Shown: positions 1 through 6,305, numbered from the stretch's first letter. The stretch: 8,195 nt of DNA from Patescibacteria group bacterium (GCA_018813375.1 JAHJBU010000086.1:1-8195); one strand, 5' to 3'. Notes: a model not told the origin generated them from the letters alone. Numbers and translations are program-made.

Positions 1-33
1 AAAGGGGTGGTGGACTGGATGCTTGGGAAGTGA
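1..33 (+). CDS. possible 3' end of an upstream gene
   Basis: Frame 1 is open from the window edge and reads KGVVDWMLGK before a TGA at 31-33. It could be the last ten residues of a plus-strand gene that begins outside the window. The other two plus frames also stay open for 50-60 bases, so the frame choice rests only on plausible residue content. No function can be assigned from ten residues. Confidence 0.25.
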   Translation, partial: KGVVDWMLGK

Positions 34-113
34 GGTTTTTTATCTGGAAAAATAAGTTAGTTTAATTAGGTCTAGGACATTTTTAATTTTTCTTACTTTT
101 ATCACCCTTAGAA

Positions 114-133
114 ATGATATCAAAATGATATCT
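114..133. promoter_or_regulatory. tandem ATGATATC operator-like sites
   Basis: Two exact copies of ATGATATC lie at 114-121 and 125-132, 11 bp apart, about one helical turn. The core TGATATCA is a perfect palindrome, as expected for a dimeric XRE regulator. The same palindrome occurs before the paralogous antitoxin at 5934-5943. The pair sits about 90 bp upstream of the first antitoxin gene and could cover an upstream promoter (TTACTT near 92, TGATAT as a weak -10). Binding by the XRE protein is inferred, not shown. Confidence 0.45.
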
Positions 134-185
134 TCTTCAAAGAGTACTAAGCTAAGGTACGGTTAAGAAAAACATGACAAGCTAA

Positions 186-214
186 TTGTTTTTATCGCAA
201 AATTGTGATATTCT
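186..214 (+). promoter_or_regulatory. putative promoter of the solitary antitoxin, with overlapping TGATAT site
   Basis: A -35-like TTGTTT (186-191) is separated by 17 nt from a -10-like TATTCT (209-214). Transcription would start around 221-222, at or next to the ATG at 222, giving a leaderless or nearly leaderless mRNA. This fits the absence of a Shine-Dalgarno sequence. TGATATTC at 206-213 overlaps the -10 and resembles the tandem sites at 114-133, suggesting autorepression. The assignment is by eye only. Confidence 0.4.
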
Positions 215-221
215 TAAAATT

Positions 222-521
222 ATGAAAATAAATTTAAAAAGATTTTATCCTTGGGAAAAACATAGAAAAGAATTACTTAAAAATTCTGAGTTTAGACAGG
301 CGGTAGAAGATTTGCGCCCAGAATACGAAGTAGCAAGGGCAATGATCGAAGCAAGAATTAAGCATGATTTAACCCAAAAAGAGTTGGCAGAAAAGATGGA
401 TACCAAGCAATCAGTAATTTCTAGAGTGGAAAATATGCAAACCACTCCTAGTTTATCTTTTCTTAAAAGATTTGCTAAGGTTTTTGGCGGTCAGATCAGT
501 TTAAAGTTTTCTAAAATTTGA
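222..521 (+). CDS. solitary HigA-like XRE antitoxin/regulator
   Basis: This is a 99-residue DNA-binding protein of the XRE helix-turn-helix family, of the kind that acts as HigA-type antitoxin and operon repressor. The N-terminal segment carries SEF (22-24) and LRPEYEVA (31-38). The helix-turn-helix spans about residues 50-90: LTQKELAEKM (50-59), the recognition region TKQSVISRVE (61-70), then PSLSFLKRFAKVFG. It ends ISLKFSKI. The minus-strand antitoxin at 5605-5925 shares the layout: EF, L.PEY..A, L(T/S)Q..LA.KM, Q....R.E, P.L..LK..A...G and KFS. I chose ATG 222; an in-frame TTG at 186 would add 12 residues but falls on the putative -35. No toxin gene is adjacent on either strand. The protein may be an orphan antitoxin or a plain regulator, possibly acting on the other module. 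Confidence 0.8.
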   Translation: MKINLKRFYPWEKHRKELLKNSEFRQAVEDLRPEYEVARAMIEARIKHDLTQKELAEKMDTKQSVISRVENMQTTPSLSFLKRFAKVFGGQISLKFSKI

Positions 522-575
522 CTAATTTTTTAAAAATCACGCTTCTTGTAATCATGTTGTGTTTTACTAGTAGTT

Positions 576-821
576 GTGAAAAATAGTACCCCAGCTACTT
601 ATGTCTTTATTGATGCAACTAATATTATTTATGGTGCATCTAGGTATGGTTGGAATGGTGATTTTTATTGGGTACTTGAGTATTTAATTAGAAATGAAAA
701 AAAATTAAAGTTAATTGCAGTTTCTTCTCAAACAGCTAGAGAACTAAAACAATTAGTGAAAAGTAATTTTATTCCTCTAAATAATTTACGTTCATTGATT
801 GAGTATTTGATAAAAAAATGA
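576..821 (+). CDS. internally shortened NYN (LabA/DUF88-like) domain protein, probable remnant
   Basis: The 81-residue product starts with GTG. Its N-terminal part matches the opening of NYN/LabA-type putative nuclease domains: a hydrophobic strand ending in Asp (YVFIDATNIIYG, D13 and N16), then GW..DF...L.YL. Its C-terminal part (residues about 45-79, LIAVSSQTARELKQL then FIPL.NLR..IEYL) resembles the end of the same family, where a final strand is followed by S..L and a last helix. The roughly 80-100 central residues of a normal domain, with the later acidic residues (SGD.DF-type motif), are missing. The join lies near residues 41-46, at an A-run (697-704). It could be a decayed gene or a mini-protein; catalysis is unlikely. 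The family match is from memory of the motif pattern. Confidence 0.55.
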   Translation: MKNSTPATYVFIDATNIIYGASRYGWNGDFYWVLEYLIRNEKKLKLIAVSSQTARELKQLVKSNFIPLNNLRSLIEYLIKK

Positions 822-848
822 GACAGAATCTACGAACGACTCTGTCTC
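820..848. terminator. strong hairpin; intrinsic-terminator-like on the minus strand
   Basis: An 11-bp stem with one mismatch (820-830 paired with 838-848, arms beginning GAGACAGA and ending TCTGTCTC) encloses a 7-nt loop. It overlaps the stop codon of the NYN-like ORF. An A-run at 812-818 lies on its upstream side, so the classical stem-plus-U-tract layout exists only for minus-strand transcripts. On the plus strand the stem is followed by TCGGGG and no T-run. It may block antisense transcription out of dprA, or stabilise the 3' end of the upstream mRNA. Confidence 0.55.
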
Positions 849-887
849 TCGGGGTTATGATAATTATTATATTTAAGAAAACTACCT

Positions 888-2051
888 ATGTCTACCAGCA
901 ATAATTTAAAAAAACTAAGAACAAAGCAACTTTGTGCAGCGATTCTCGCTGTAGAAGGGATAGGGCGGAGGGGTTTCAGGAAAACCTTGGAGCGCCTCAA
1001 TGATCTAAGTATTCCACTAGAAGATTTTTGGCAACGTAAACCTGCCCAAATATGGAAGTTGTGCAAGTTAACAGATAAGCAGCAGTCAGCGTTACGAAAG
1101 TTTCAAAAACGTTTTACACCCGAAGGTTACTACGGGTGGCTAGGTGAGCAGAATATTAGAGTTATCACAAATGAGGATAAAGAGTACCCAGAATTACTTC
1201 AACAGATTGATGACAAGCCATTAGTATTATATGCAAAGGGTAGCCTTTCGGGAGTTAATCAACGTCCAATTGCAGTAGTTGGCACTCGCAAAATTTCGGG
1301 TTATGGTCAGGATGTTTGTGCACGAATTGTGCCTCAGCTGGTGGCTCAAAAAGCTAGTATTGTTTCTGGTTTTATGTATGGCGTAGATACCTGCGCACAA
1401 CAGCAGGCAGTTAAGCATGGAGGCTACACCATTGGAGTGCTAGGGTTTGGTTTTGATTATATGTATCCTACTGATAATAGGCAGTTTTTTGCTGAAATGC
1501 TATCTAAAGGAAATGGCTTTGTGACTGAGTATCCACCATGGATTGGGTCTCATAAAAGTAATTTTCCAGAGAGAAACCGGATTGTAGCCGGGATGAGTCG
1601 TGCTGTAGTAGTGGTAGAGGCGGCTAAAAAAAGTGGTAGTCACATCACTGCTGGTTTTGCGGGTGAATATGGGCGAGGCGTATGTGCTGTACCTGGGCCA
1701 ATTACTAATTTTTATAGCGAAGGTACTAAGTGGCTGATTAATCAGGGGGCAAAATTGGTTAGTTCTGGTAAAGACATTTTGGAAGAAGCTGGCGTGTTTG
1801 GGAGTGGTTGGAGCAAATTTATCCCAGAAGAAAAGCAACAGACTTCTGGACAACTTAGTTTTGCCGATACACTCCAGGAGAAAATTTATCACCATTTACT
1901 CAATGGTCCTTGCTCTACAGATGAGCTAGCTAGACAATTGTCATTACCAATTACTGACCTAAATCCAATATTAAGTATGTTAGAGTTAGAAATGTATTTA
2001 GAGAAACAAAACGACACTTGGTTTGCTAAAACTGCCAATAGTGTACAATAA
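888..2051 (+). CDS. dprA: DNA processing protein DprA/Smf
   Basis: DprA binds incoming single-stranded DNA during natural transformation and loads RecA in the cytoplasm. The 387 residues show the expected order. The N-terminal helical part has a helix-hairpin-helix-like stretch (about 17-35, AVEGIGRRGF). A Rossmann-like core follows, with GTRKISGYG (132-140), SGFMYGVD (160-167), FPERNR (226-231), GSHITAG (250-256) and AVPG (267-270). A C-terminal winged-helix region spans about 322-380. The common SGLARGID..AH segment reads SGFMYGVDTCAQ here, so Arg and His are Tyr and Gln. The ATG at 888 gives a full-length N-terminus, but no Shine-Dalgarno sequence is visible. topA begins 6 nt after the stop, and dprA–topA adjacency is common in bacteria. 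Its presence suggests competence genes elsewhere in the genome. Confidence 0.95.
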   Translation: MSTSNNLKKLRTKQLCAAILAVEGIGRRGFRKTLERLNDLSIPLEDFWQRKPAQIWKLCKLTDKQQSALRKFQKRFTPEGYYGWLGEQNIRVITNEDKEYPELLQQIDDKPLVLYAKGSLSGVNQRPIAVVGTRKISGYGQDVCARIVPQLVAQKASIVSGFMYGVDTCAQQQAVKHGGYTIGVLGFGFDYMYPTDNRQFFAEMLSKGNGFVTEYPPWIGSHKSNFPERNRIVAGMSRAVVVVEAAKKSGSHITAGFAGEYGRGVCAVPGPITNFYSEGTKWLINQGAKLVSSGKDILEEAGVFGSGWSKFIPEEKQQTSGQLSFADTLQEKIYHHLLNGPCSTDELARQLSLPITDLNPILSMLELEMYLEKQNDTWFAKTANSVQ

Positions 2052-2057
2052 ATCACT

Positions 2058-4319
2058 ATGAAGAATTTAGTTATTGTAGAATCCCCTGCCAAAGCCAGAA
2101 AATTATCAGGTTTCTTGGGTAAAGATTTTTTAGTTGAAGCTTCAGTGGGTCATATTCGCGATCTACCTAAGAAATTGGGTGTCGATGTAGAAAATAATTT
2201 TGAACCGACTTATGAAGTAGTTGAAGGCAAAAAAAAAGTTGTTACCGCGCTAAAAAAAGCCGCTAAAATTGCCGATAAAATTTATCTAGCAATGGACCCA
2301 GACCGTGAAGGAGAAGCTATTGCTTGGCATGTAAAATATTTGATCGAAAATGGTAAATCTAAGAAAGGTCAAGAGTTTTTGCGGGCTACTTTTCATGAGA
2401 TCACTAAGTCTGCTGTGTTAAAAGCTATGGAGAATCCAGGCAAAATCGCCTTAAATTTAGTTGACGCTCAGCAAGCTCGAAGAATTTTAGATAGGCTAGT
2501 GGGTTATAAAATTTCTCCAGTTTTATGGAAAAAAATTAGAAGAGGTTTATCAGCTGGTAGAGTTCAGTCTCCAGCACTGCGTTTAATTGTAGAGCGCGAA
2601 AAAGAGATTGAGGCTTTTAAACCAGACGAGTATTGGGAAGTCGATGTAGCCTTAAGTATTGAGGATAAAAAGGCAGTTGATTTATTTGAAGAAGGTAAAT
2701 TGCCAGATGAACTACCCCATGATGTTTTAGTAGGATCAGTGGTGGAGTTGGATGCTGGTAAGTACGAGCCAACCAGTGAAAAAGATGTTACTGATGTAGT
2801 AGCCGCATTAAAAACTTCTAAATATCAAATTATAGAGGTAGAGAAAAAAGAACGTCGCCGTTGGAGCTTGCCACCCTTTACTACCTCTACACTGCAACAG
2901 CAAGCAGCTCATCGTTTGGGTTTTACTAGTAAGCAAACCATGATGTTAGCTCAGCAACTTTATGAAGATGGTTTAATTACCTATCATCGTACGGATTCAA
3001 ATAATTTATCTCAAGGAGCGATCAAGATGGCTCGAGATTATATTGGATCACAGTATGGAGCTAACTATGTGCCAAAAAAACCACGAGTATTTGTTAATAA
3101 ATCTAAAAACGCTCAAGAAGCTCACGAGGCTATCCGGGTGACTAAAATTACAGTCACGGCTGACCAAGTTCAGGCAAGAAGTGCTAAATTTACTGTCCGT
3201 CACCAGAGGCTTTATGATTTGATCTGGCGTCGGTTTGTGGCTAGCCAAATGGAGCGAGCGGTTTATGATCAAACAAAAATTATGATTGAGGCTACTTCTG
3301 TAGCAGGACAGATCAGCCAGCAGCCAGCCAGCCAGCCAGCAAAGGAAAAAAAGGGTTATAAAAAAGCCATGCTTAAGTCTAATGGCTCGATTTTAAAATT
3401 TGATGGTTGGATGAGATTGTTTCCAAGTGGTACAGATACACTTTTGCCAGATGTTAAGAAAAAGCAAAATTTATATTATCAGGATTTGTTTGCTGCCCAA
3501 AAGTTTACCCAACCCCCAGCTCGTTTTAATGATGCCTCTTTAGTTAAAGAACTAGAAAAACTAGGTATTGGTAGACCAAGTACTTACGCCAGTATTATTT
3601 CAGTGATTGAAGACCGAGGCTATGTAGAGCGAGAAGATAAAAAATTTAAGCCAACTGCCATTGGCACGACTGTGAGTGATTTTCTGGTGAAAAACTTTAC
3701 TGACATTGTGAATTATGATTTTACAGCTGAAATGGAAGAAGATTTAGATAGGATCGCGCGTGGAGAAAAAAAGTGGCGCAGCGTGCTGGAGGTGTTTTAT
3801 AAACCTTTTGAGAAAAACATTGATAAAGTTTTAGAAAAAGCAGAGCGTGCTCAAATTCCTGTAGAAAAATTAAATAAGCCATGCCCTGATTGCGGTAATT
3901 CAGATAGTAAAGATGAGCGTGGTGAGTTAGTGATTAGGACTGGCAAATTTGGTAAGTTTATCAGCTGTAGTCGTTTTCCAGATTGTAAATTTACAGAAAA
4001 CATTGTTGAAAAATTAGAAGGTCAGCTTTGTCCATTGTGTCAAAAAGGAGATGTTATCATTAAGCCAAGTAGATGGGGGAAATCTTTCTTTGGTTGTAGT
4101 AATTATCCAGATTGTGATTGGGCTAGCTGGAGTAAGCCGGACCCAGATCTAAGAGTAACAAAGGAAGAATGGAAGATCCAGCAAAAGGCTCGAGAAGAAC
4201 GAAAAAAGGTTAGAGCAGAACGCAATAAAAAAGGTGCTAAAAATAAACTAAAAAAAACTGATAAGAAAACGCCTGCAAAAAAAACTAAAAAGAGTAAGGT
4301 GAAGAAGGCGAAAAAATGA
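2058..4319 (+). CDS. topA: DNA topoisomerase I (type IA)
   Basis: TopA relaxes negative supercoils by breaking and passing single strands through a 5'-phosphotyrosine link. The 753-residue protein opens with a TOPRIM domain: catalytic Glu8 in VESPAK and the metal-binding DPDREGEA (80-87). The active-site Tyr309 lies in LITYHRTDS. Two C-terminal four-cysteine zinc modules follow: C609/C612 with C637/C643, and C658/C661 with C680/C686, each ending F/YPDC. The last 50 or so residues are a Lys-rich tail, probably for nonspecific DNA contact. A low-complexity segment around residues 418-432 is encoded by a CAGC tandem repeat. The ATG at 2058 follows dprA by 6 nt. No Shine-Dalgarno is seen; a -10-like TACAAT (2044-2049) ends 8 nt before the start and may give an extra short-leader transcript. 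nadD overlaps the stop codon. Confidence 0.97.
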   Translation: MKNLVIVESPAKARKLSGFLGKDFLVEASVGHIRDLPKKLGVDVENNFEPTYEVVEGKKKVVTALKKAAKIADKIYLAMDPDREGEAIAWHVKYLIENGKSKKGQEFLRATFHEITKSAVLKAMENPGKIALNLVDAQQARRILDRLVGYKISPVLWKKIRRGLSAGRVQSPALRLIVEREKEIEAFKPDEYWEVDVALSIEDKKAVDLFEEGKLPDELPHDVLVGSVVELDAGKYEPTSEKDVTDVVAALKTSKYQIIEVEKKERRRWSLPPFTTSTLQQQAAHRLGFTSKQTMMLAQQLYEDGLITYHRTDSNNLSQGAIKMARDYIGSQYGANYVPKKPRVFVNKSKNAQEAHEAIRVTKITVTADQVQARSAKFTVRHQRLYDLIWRRFVASQMERAVYDQTKIMIEATSVAGQISQQPASQPAKEKKGYKKAMLKSNGSILKFDGWMRLFPSGTDTLLPDVKKKQNLYYQDLFAAQKFTQPPARFNDASLVKELEKLGIGRPSTYASIISVIEDRGYVEREDKKFKPTAIGTTVSDFLVKNFTDIVNYDFTAEMEEDLDRIARGEKKWRSVLEVFYKPFEKNIDKVLEKAERAQIPVEKLNKPCPDCGNSDSKDERGELVIRTGKFGKFISCSRFPDCKFTENIVEKLEGQLCPLCQKGDVIIKPSRWGKSFFGCSNYPDCDWASWSKPDPDLRVTKEEWKIQQKAREERKKVRAERNKKGAKNKLKKTDKKTPAKKTKKSKVKKAKK
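3321..3340 (+). repeat. CAGC tetranucleotide repeat inside topA
   Basis: Five perfect tandem copies of the 4-bp unit CAGC, preceded by a further CAGCCAG, encode a Gln/Pro/Ala/Ser linker (QPASQPA, about residues 422-428). A unit length not divisible by three means gain or loss of one copy would shift the topA frame. It lies in a surface-like linker before a Lys-rich stretch (AKEKKGYKK). Confidence 0.8.
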
Positions 4320-4882
4320 AAGTCGCACTCTTTGGTGGAGCTTTTGATCCACCTCATCTTGGTCATCAGCGGGTGGCAGAGGAGATGATCAAGCATCGGG
4401 TGGCTGATGAAGTGCGTTTTGTGCCGGTAAAAAATCATGCTTTTGATAAAAAGATGAGCTCTGCAGAGCATCGGTTGGCGATGTGCGGGCTTATTACTAA
4501 TGGACAAATCAGGGTTGAGACTTATGAATTAGATAACACAGGTGTAAGTTACTCTCATAAAACTTTGAGAGCTTTATCAGCTGCAGAGCCAGAGAATGAG
4601 TTTTTTTGGGTGATTGGATCAGATAATTTGGCTAGTTTTCATAAATGGGGTGATTATCAAAAGTTATTAACTGAGTTTAGGATATATGTTTACCCACGGC
4701 AGAAATATTCGATGGAGCCTTTGCGAAAAGGGATGGTGGTTTTGAGTGATATGCCAGAGGTAGCGGTTTCTTCAACACTTGTGAGAGAAAAAATAAAAAC
4801 TGGGGAGTCAGTGATTAAGCTGGCGGATGAAAAAATAGTTAAGTATATTAAAGAAAATGGTCTCTATCATGCAAAATTTTAA
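4316..4882 (+). CDS. nadD: nicotinate-nucleotide adenylyltransferase NadD
   Basis: NadD joins ATP and nicotinate mononucleotide to give deamido-NAD+ (NaAD). The 188-residue protein is of normal family length. It begins with the nucleotidyltransferase signature GGAFDPPHLGH (7-17; His14 and His17 form the HxGH site). Further on it has FFWVIGSDN (96-104) and the phosphate-contacting SSTLVR (152-157). The start is supported by GAAGG at 4304-4308, 7 nt before the ATG, and by a 4-nt ATGA overlap with the topA stop, typical of translational coupling. nadE overlaps its 3' end, so the two enzymes acting in sequence are encoded in order. No nicotinate phosphoribosyltransferase or de novo NaMN gene is in the window. 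Confidence 0.95.
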   Translation: MKVALFGGAFDPPHLGHQRVAEEMIKHRVADEVRFVPVKNHAFDKKMSSAEHRLAMCGLITNGQIRVETYELDNTGVSYSHKTLRALSAAEPENEFFWVIGSDNLASFHKWGDYQKLLTEFRIYVYPRQKYSMEPLRKGMVVLSDMPEVAVSSTLVREKIKTGESVIKLADEKIVKYIKENGLYHAKF

Positions 4883-5642
4883 TCCTCAGCAAATCATAGA
4901 TGAAATTATAAGCTTTATTAAACAGACATATATCGCGCAAAAAAAAGAAATTGCTTTGATTGCCGTTTCTGGCGGAATTGATTCAGCATTATCACTGACA
5001 TTGGTAACTCGCGCATTGAGCGCGAAAAATATTATTCCAGTGATGCTGCCCTGTGGCGATCAAGATTTAAGTGACGGTGAGGTGATGCTAAAATTCAATA
5101 AAATTCCTCAAGAGAATTGGCAGGTAAAAAATATTAAGCAGGTTGTGGATCATGCAGCACGAATTGCTGGGGCGGATGTAAGCGATAGGGTCAGGCTTGG
5201 AAATCTAATGGCACGAACACGGATGATGATAATTTATGATTTAGCTAAAAAATACGATGCCTTGGTGTGTGGGACGGAAAATAAATCAGAAAAATATTTG
5301 GGTTATTTTACTCGTTTTGGAGATGAAGCTAGTGATGTGGAGCCAATTGTGGGGTTGTATAAAACGCAGGTGCGTCAGCTGGGTGAGTTTTTAGATTTGC
5401 CAGATCAGATTAGAATTAAACCACCCACGGCGGGATTATGGGAGGGCCAAACCGATGAGCAAGAGTTAGGGTTTACTTATGAAGTAGCGGATAAAGTCTT
5501 AATGCAGATTGTGGATGAAAAAAAGAGTGCGAACGAAATTTTTGTAAATGGAGTAGAGCCAGAATTAGTCAAAAAAGTTTTAGAGCGAGTGAAAAAAATG
5601 AAGTTTAAGCAACAGGTGCCGTATGTGATGGGGAAAATTTGA
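4857..5642 (+). CDS. nadE: NH3-dependent NAD+ synthetase NadE
   Basis: NadE amidates deamido-NAD+ to NAD+ with ATP, completing the pathway served by nadD. The 261-residue protein is a single N-type ATP pyrophosphatase domain without the N-terminal glutaminase of longer NadE enzymes, so it should use free ammonia. Visible motifs are the ATP-pyrophosphatase loop SGGIDS (38-43), NLMARTRM (116-123), GTENKSE (139-145) followed by YFTRFGD, and KPPTAGLW...GQTDE (188-201). The start could be ATG 4857 or ATG 4869 (MQNFNPQQ); neither has a clear ribosome binding site, and they overlap nadD by 26 or 14 nt. The last 38 nt are shared with the oppositely oriented antitoxin gene, so the two convergent genes overlap. 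Confidence 0.95.
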   Translation: MVSIMQNFNPQQIIDEIISFIKQTYIAQKKEIALIAVSGGIDSALSLTLVTRALSAKNIIPVMLPCGDQDLSDGEVMLKFNKIPQENWQVKNIKQVVDHAARIAGADVSDRVRLGNLMARTRMMIIYDLAKKYDALVCGTENKSEKYLGYFTRFGDEASDVEPIVGLYKTQVRQLGEFLDLPDQIRIKPPTAGLWEGQTDEQELGFTYEVADKVLMQIVDEKKSANEIFVNGVEPELVKKVLERVKKMKFKQQVPYVMGKI

Positions 5643-5925
5643 TTTCCAGTTTATTCCCCAGCGCTTGCGCTACATTTTTAAGAGTGTTTAGGGTAGGGTT
5701 GCCATCACCAGACTCAATGCGCGCCACAGCAGCCTGGGAAGTTTTCATTTTTTTTGCTAGGTCGCGTTGAGATAATTTTTGTTGCTCTCGTTTTTCATGA
5801 AGTTGTTTTGCTAGTTGGTATTCAGGCTCAAGCTTGTCCCATTCTTTTTTAAATTCAGGGTCTTTAAAAGCCTCAGTTAAATCATCTTCAAAGGTAATAA
5901 ATTTTCTATTGTTTATTGTGATCAT
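5605..5925 (-). CDS. XRE-family HigA-like antitoxin
   Basis: This 106-residue helix-turn-helix protein is encoded 26 nt downstream of a RelE/HigB-like toxin, the toxin-first order typical of HigBA modules. It should neutralise the toxin and repress the module. The N-terminal segment includes DPEF (22-25) and LEPEYQLAK (32-40). The helix-turn-helix spans about 51-90, with LSQRDLAKKM (51-60), SQAAVARIE (63-71), GNPTLNTLK (75-83) and ALG. It is a paralogue of the 222-521 protein. Its C-terminus runs past the shared KFS into SHTAPVA, and these codons are antisense to the 3' end of nadE. The ATG at 5925 has no Shine-Dalgarno, but a promoter-like element and a perfect ATGATATCAT palindrome lie just upstream. 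Confidence 0.88.
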   Translation of the reverse strand: MITINNRKFITFEDDLTEAFKDPEFKKEWDKLEPEYQLAKQLHEKREQQKLSQRDLAKKMKTSQAAVARIESGDGNPTLNTLKNVAQALGNKLEIKFSPSHTAPVA

Positions 5926-5933
5926 AATTTATG

Positions 5934-5963
5934 ATGATATCATAGATTATATCAATTAGTCAA
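5934..5963 (-). promoter_or_regulatory. putative internal antitoxin promoter with palindromic operator
   Basis: In the gap between toxin stop and antitoxin start is a perfect palindrome, ATGATATCAT (5934-5943), with a degenerate copy TTATATCA at 5947-5954, centres 12 bp apart. Read on the minus strand, TTGACT (5963-5958), an 18-nt spacer and TATCAT (5939-5934) form a plausible promoter whose start point would be close to the ATG at 5925. The palindrome covers the -10. The arrangement would let the antitoxin be made independently of the toxin and repressed by its own product. An alternative -10, TATAAT (5951-5946), lacks a good -35. Confidence 0.45.
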
Positions 5964-6305
5964 TTTTTGATAGTGGTTTATGGCTATTTTAATTTCTTTT
6001 AATGGAGTTTTTTGTTTCTTTTTAATGAAGCCATGAAGGATACATAGATTATTATTTTTTAAATAAAAATAGAGAAGTCTAATATTGTCCTTACCAACTA
6101 TTTTTAATTCCCATAATGGAGTACCGGCCAGTTTTTTAGTTTTATTTTTAATTGTTATCAAGCCAAAATTTTTAATTTGTTGTAAAGTTCTTCTAATTTT
6201 AGCTTTTTGCAGATGGTCTAAAGAGTTAATAAATTTTTGCACTGGGCTTTGATTATTAGCAGTGTAGTAAATAACTTGATATTTTTGTTTCACATTCACT
6301 ACCAT
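5952..6305 (-). CDS. RelE/HigB-like toxin (phage-derived Gp49-like family)
   Basis: The 117-residue basic protein fits the Gp49-like/HigB branch of the RelE superfamily, whose members cleave mRNA, usually on the ribosome. Visible family features are an N-terminal strand (YQVIYYT), an SPVQKFINSL helix (20-29), a second helix (KAKIRRTLQQIKNFG), LWELKI (64-69), IRLLYFYL (75-82) and ILHGFIKKKQKTP (89-101) followed by a final helix. The antitoxin gene follows on the same strand. I chose ATG 6305; an in-frame TTG at 6314 would add three residues. The gene looks even more AT-rich and Lys/Asn-rich than its neighbours, consistent with lateral transfer, though composition was judged by eye. No frameshift or stop interrupts it, so it may be active. 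Confidence 0.88.
   Translation of the reverse strand: MVVNVKQKYQVIYYTANNQSPVQKFINSLDHLQKAKIRRTLQQIKNFGLITIKNKTKKLAGTPLWELKIVGKDNIRLLYFYLKNNNLCILHGFIKKKQKTPLKEIKIAINHYQKLTN

Noticed and set aside
186..221. TTG start giving a 111-residue antitoxin
   Set aside because: The TTG falls on the putative -35, and ATG 222 gives an N-terminus matching the paralogue's length.
522..545. Possible terminator after the first antitoxin (ATTTTTTAAAAAT)
   Set aside because: It is an A/T-only self-complementary run without a GC stem.
1500..1895. 131-codon minus-strand ORF inside dprA
   Set aside because: It is antisense to conserved DprA motifs and shows no recognisable domain.
4103..4507. 134-codon minus-strand ORF over the topA/nadD junction
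   Set aside because: It is the complement of the Lys-rich topA tail, giving Phe/Leu runs, and overlaps two certain genes.
2058..5642. Recoded TGA (glycine or tryptophan)
   Set aside because: TGA ends topA, nadE and other genes at normal lengths, and tryptophan is TGG throughout.
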